A DNA stretch of 7,350 bases from Brevundimonas sp. (GTDB taxonomy: Bacteria; Pseudomonadota; Alphaproteobacteria; Caulobacterales; Caulobacteraceae): the NCBI RefSeq assembly GCF_031082345.1, contig NZ_JAVHLH010000028.1:10794-18143 (forward strand), read 5' to 3'. The position numbers were made by a program, and so were the translations under genes. Each line of letters begins with the position of its first letter. The first letter of the stretch is position 1. Under the pieces are notes generated by a model. It did not search any database. It was not told where the DNA came from and saw only the letters and a list, made by a program, of their open reading frames with translations. Positions 6,389 to 7,350 of this stretch are shown here, piece after piece.

Positions 6389-7350
<962 letters not shown>

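Overview
The window is GC-rich, gene-dense bacterial chromosome. Codon third positions are almost always G or C, spacers are 84 bases or less, and start codons include GTG. The gene set (DapE, a three-gene tad/cpa pilus block with CpaF-like ATPase and paired TadB/TadC platform proteins, and a periplasmic M20D amidohydrolase) points to an alphaproteobacterium. My best guess is Caulobacterales (Caulobacter or Brevundimonas type). That placement is inference from protein resemblance, not from a marker gene.

Layout. Bases 2-1012 (+) are the 3' nine-tenths of dapE (lysine/meso-diaminopimelate synthesis), cut by the window edge. A 45-codon membrane-protein gene (1009-1146, -) converges on it, and the two stop codons share a CTAG. 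Bases 1231-2538 (-) encode an exported M20D amidohydrolase. Across an 84-base divergent spacer, 2623-3924 (+) encodes a 12-helix MFS exporter-type transporter starting with GTG and lacking a Shine-Dalgarno sequence. It is followed by an SRPBCC-fold protein (3976-4410, +). That gene converges on the tad block, again with stop codons sharing a CTAG. The block is read right to left: cpaF/tadA (7350-6389, cut by the edge), tadB (6383-5406) and tadC (5396-4407).

How the genes work together. CpaF, TadB and TadC form the motor and inner-membrane platform of a Tad (Flp/type IVc) pilus. Their 5- and 9-base spacers, with ribosome binding sites placed at or over the preceding stop codon, indicate one translationally coupled mRNA. 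The left half is a set of metabolic or envelope genes with no clear shared pathway. The exported amidohydrolase and the transporter are divergent neighbours and may share a control region.

I found no RNA gene, CRISPR array, insertion sequence, prophage, attachment site or convincing intrinsic terminator. The window looks like ordinary core chromosome, and I see no evidence of a new multi-gene system. The least expected items are the small membrane-protein gene, the two CTAG stop-stop junctions and the probable leaderless MFS gene.
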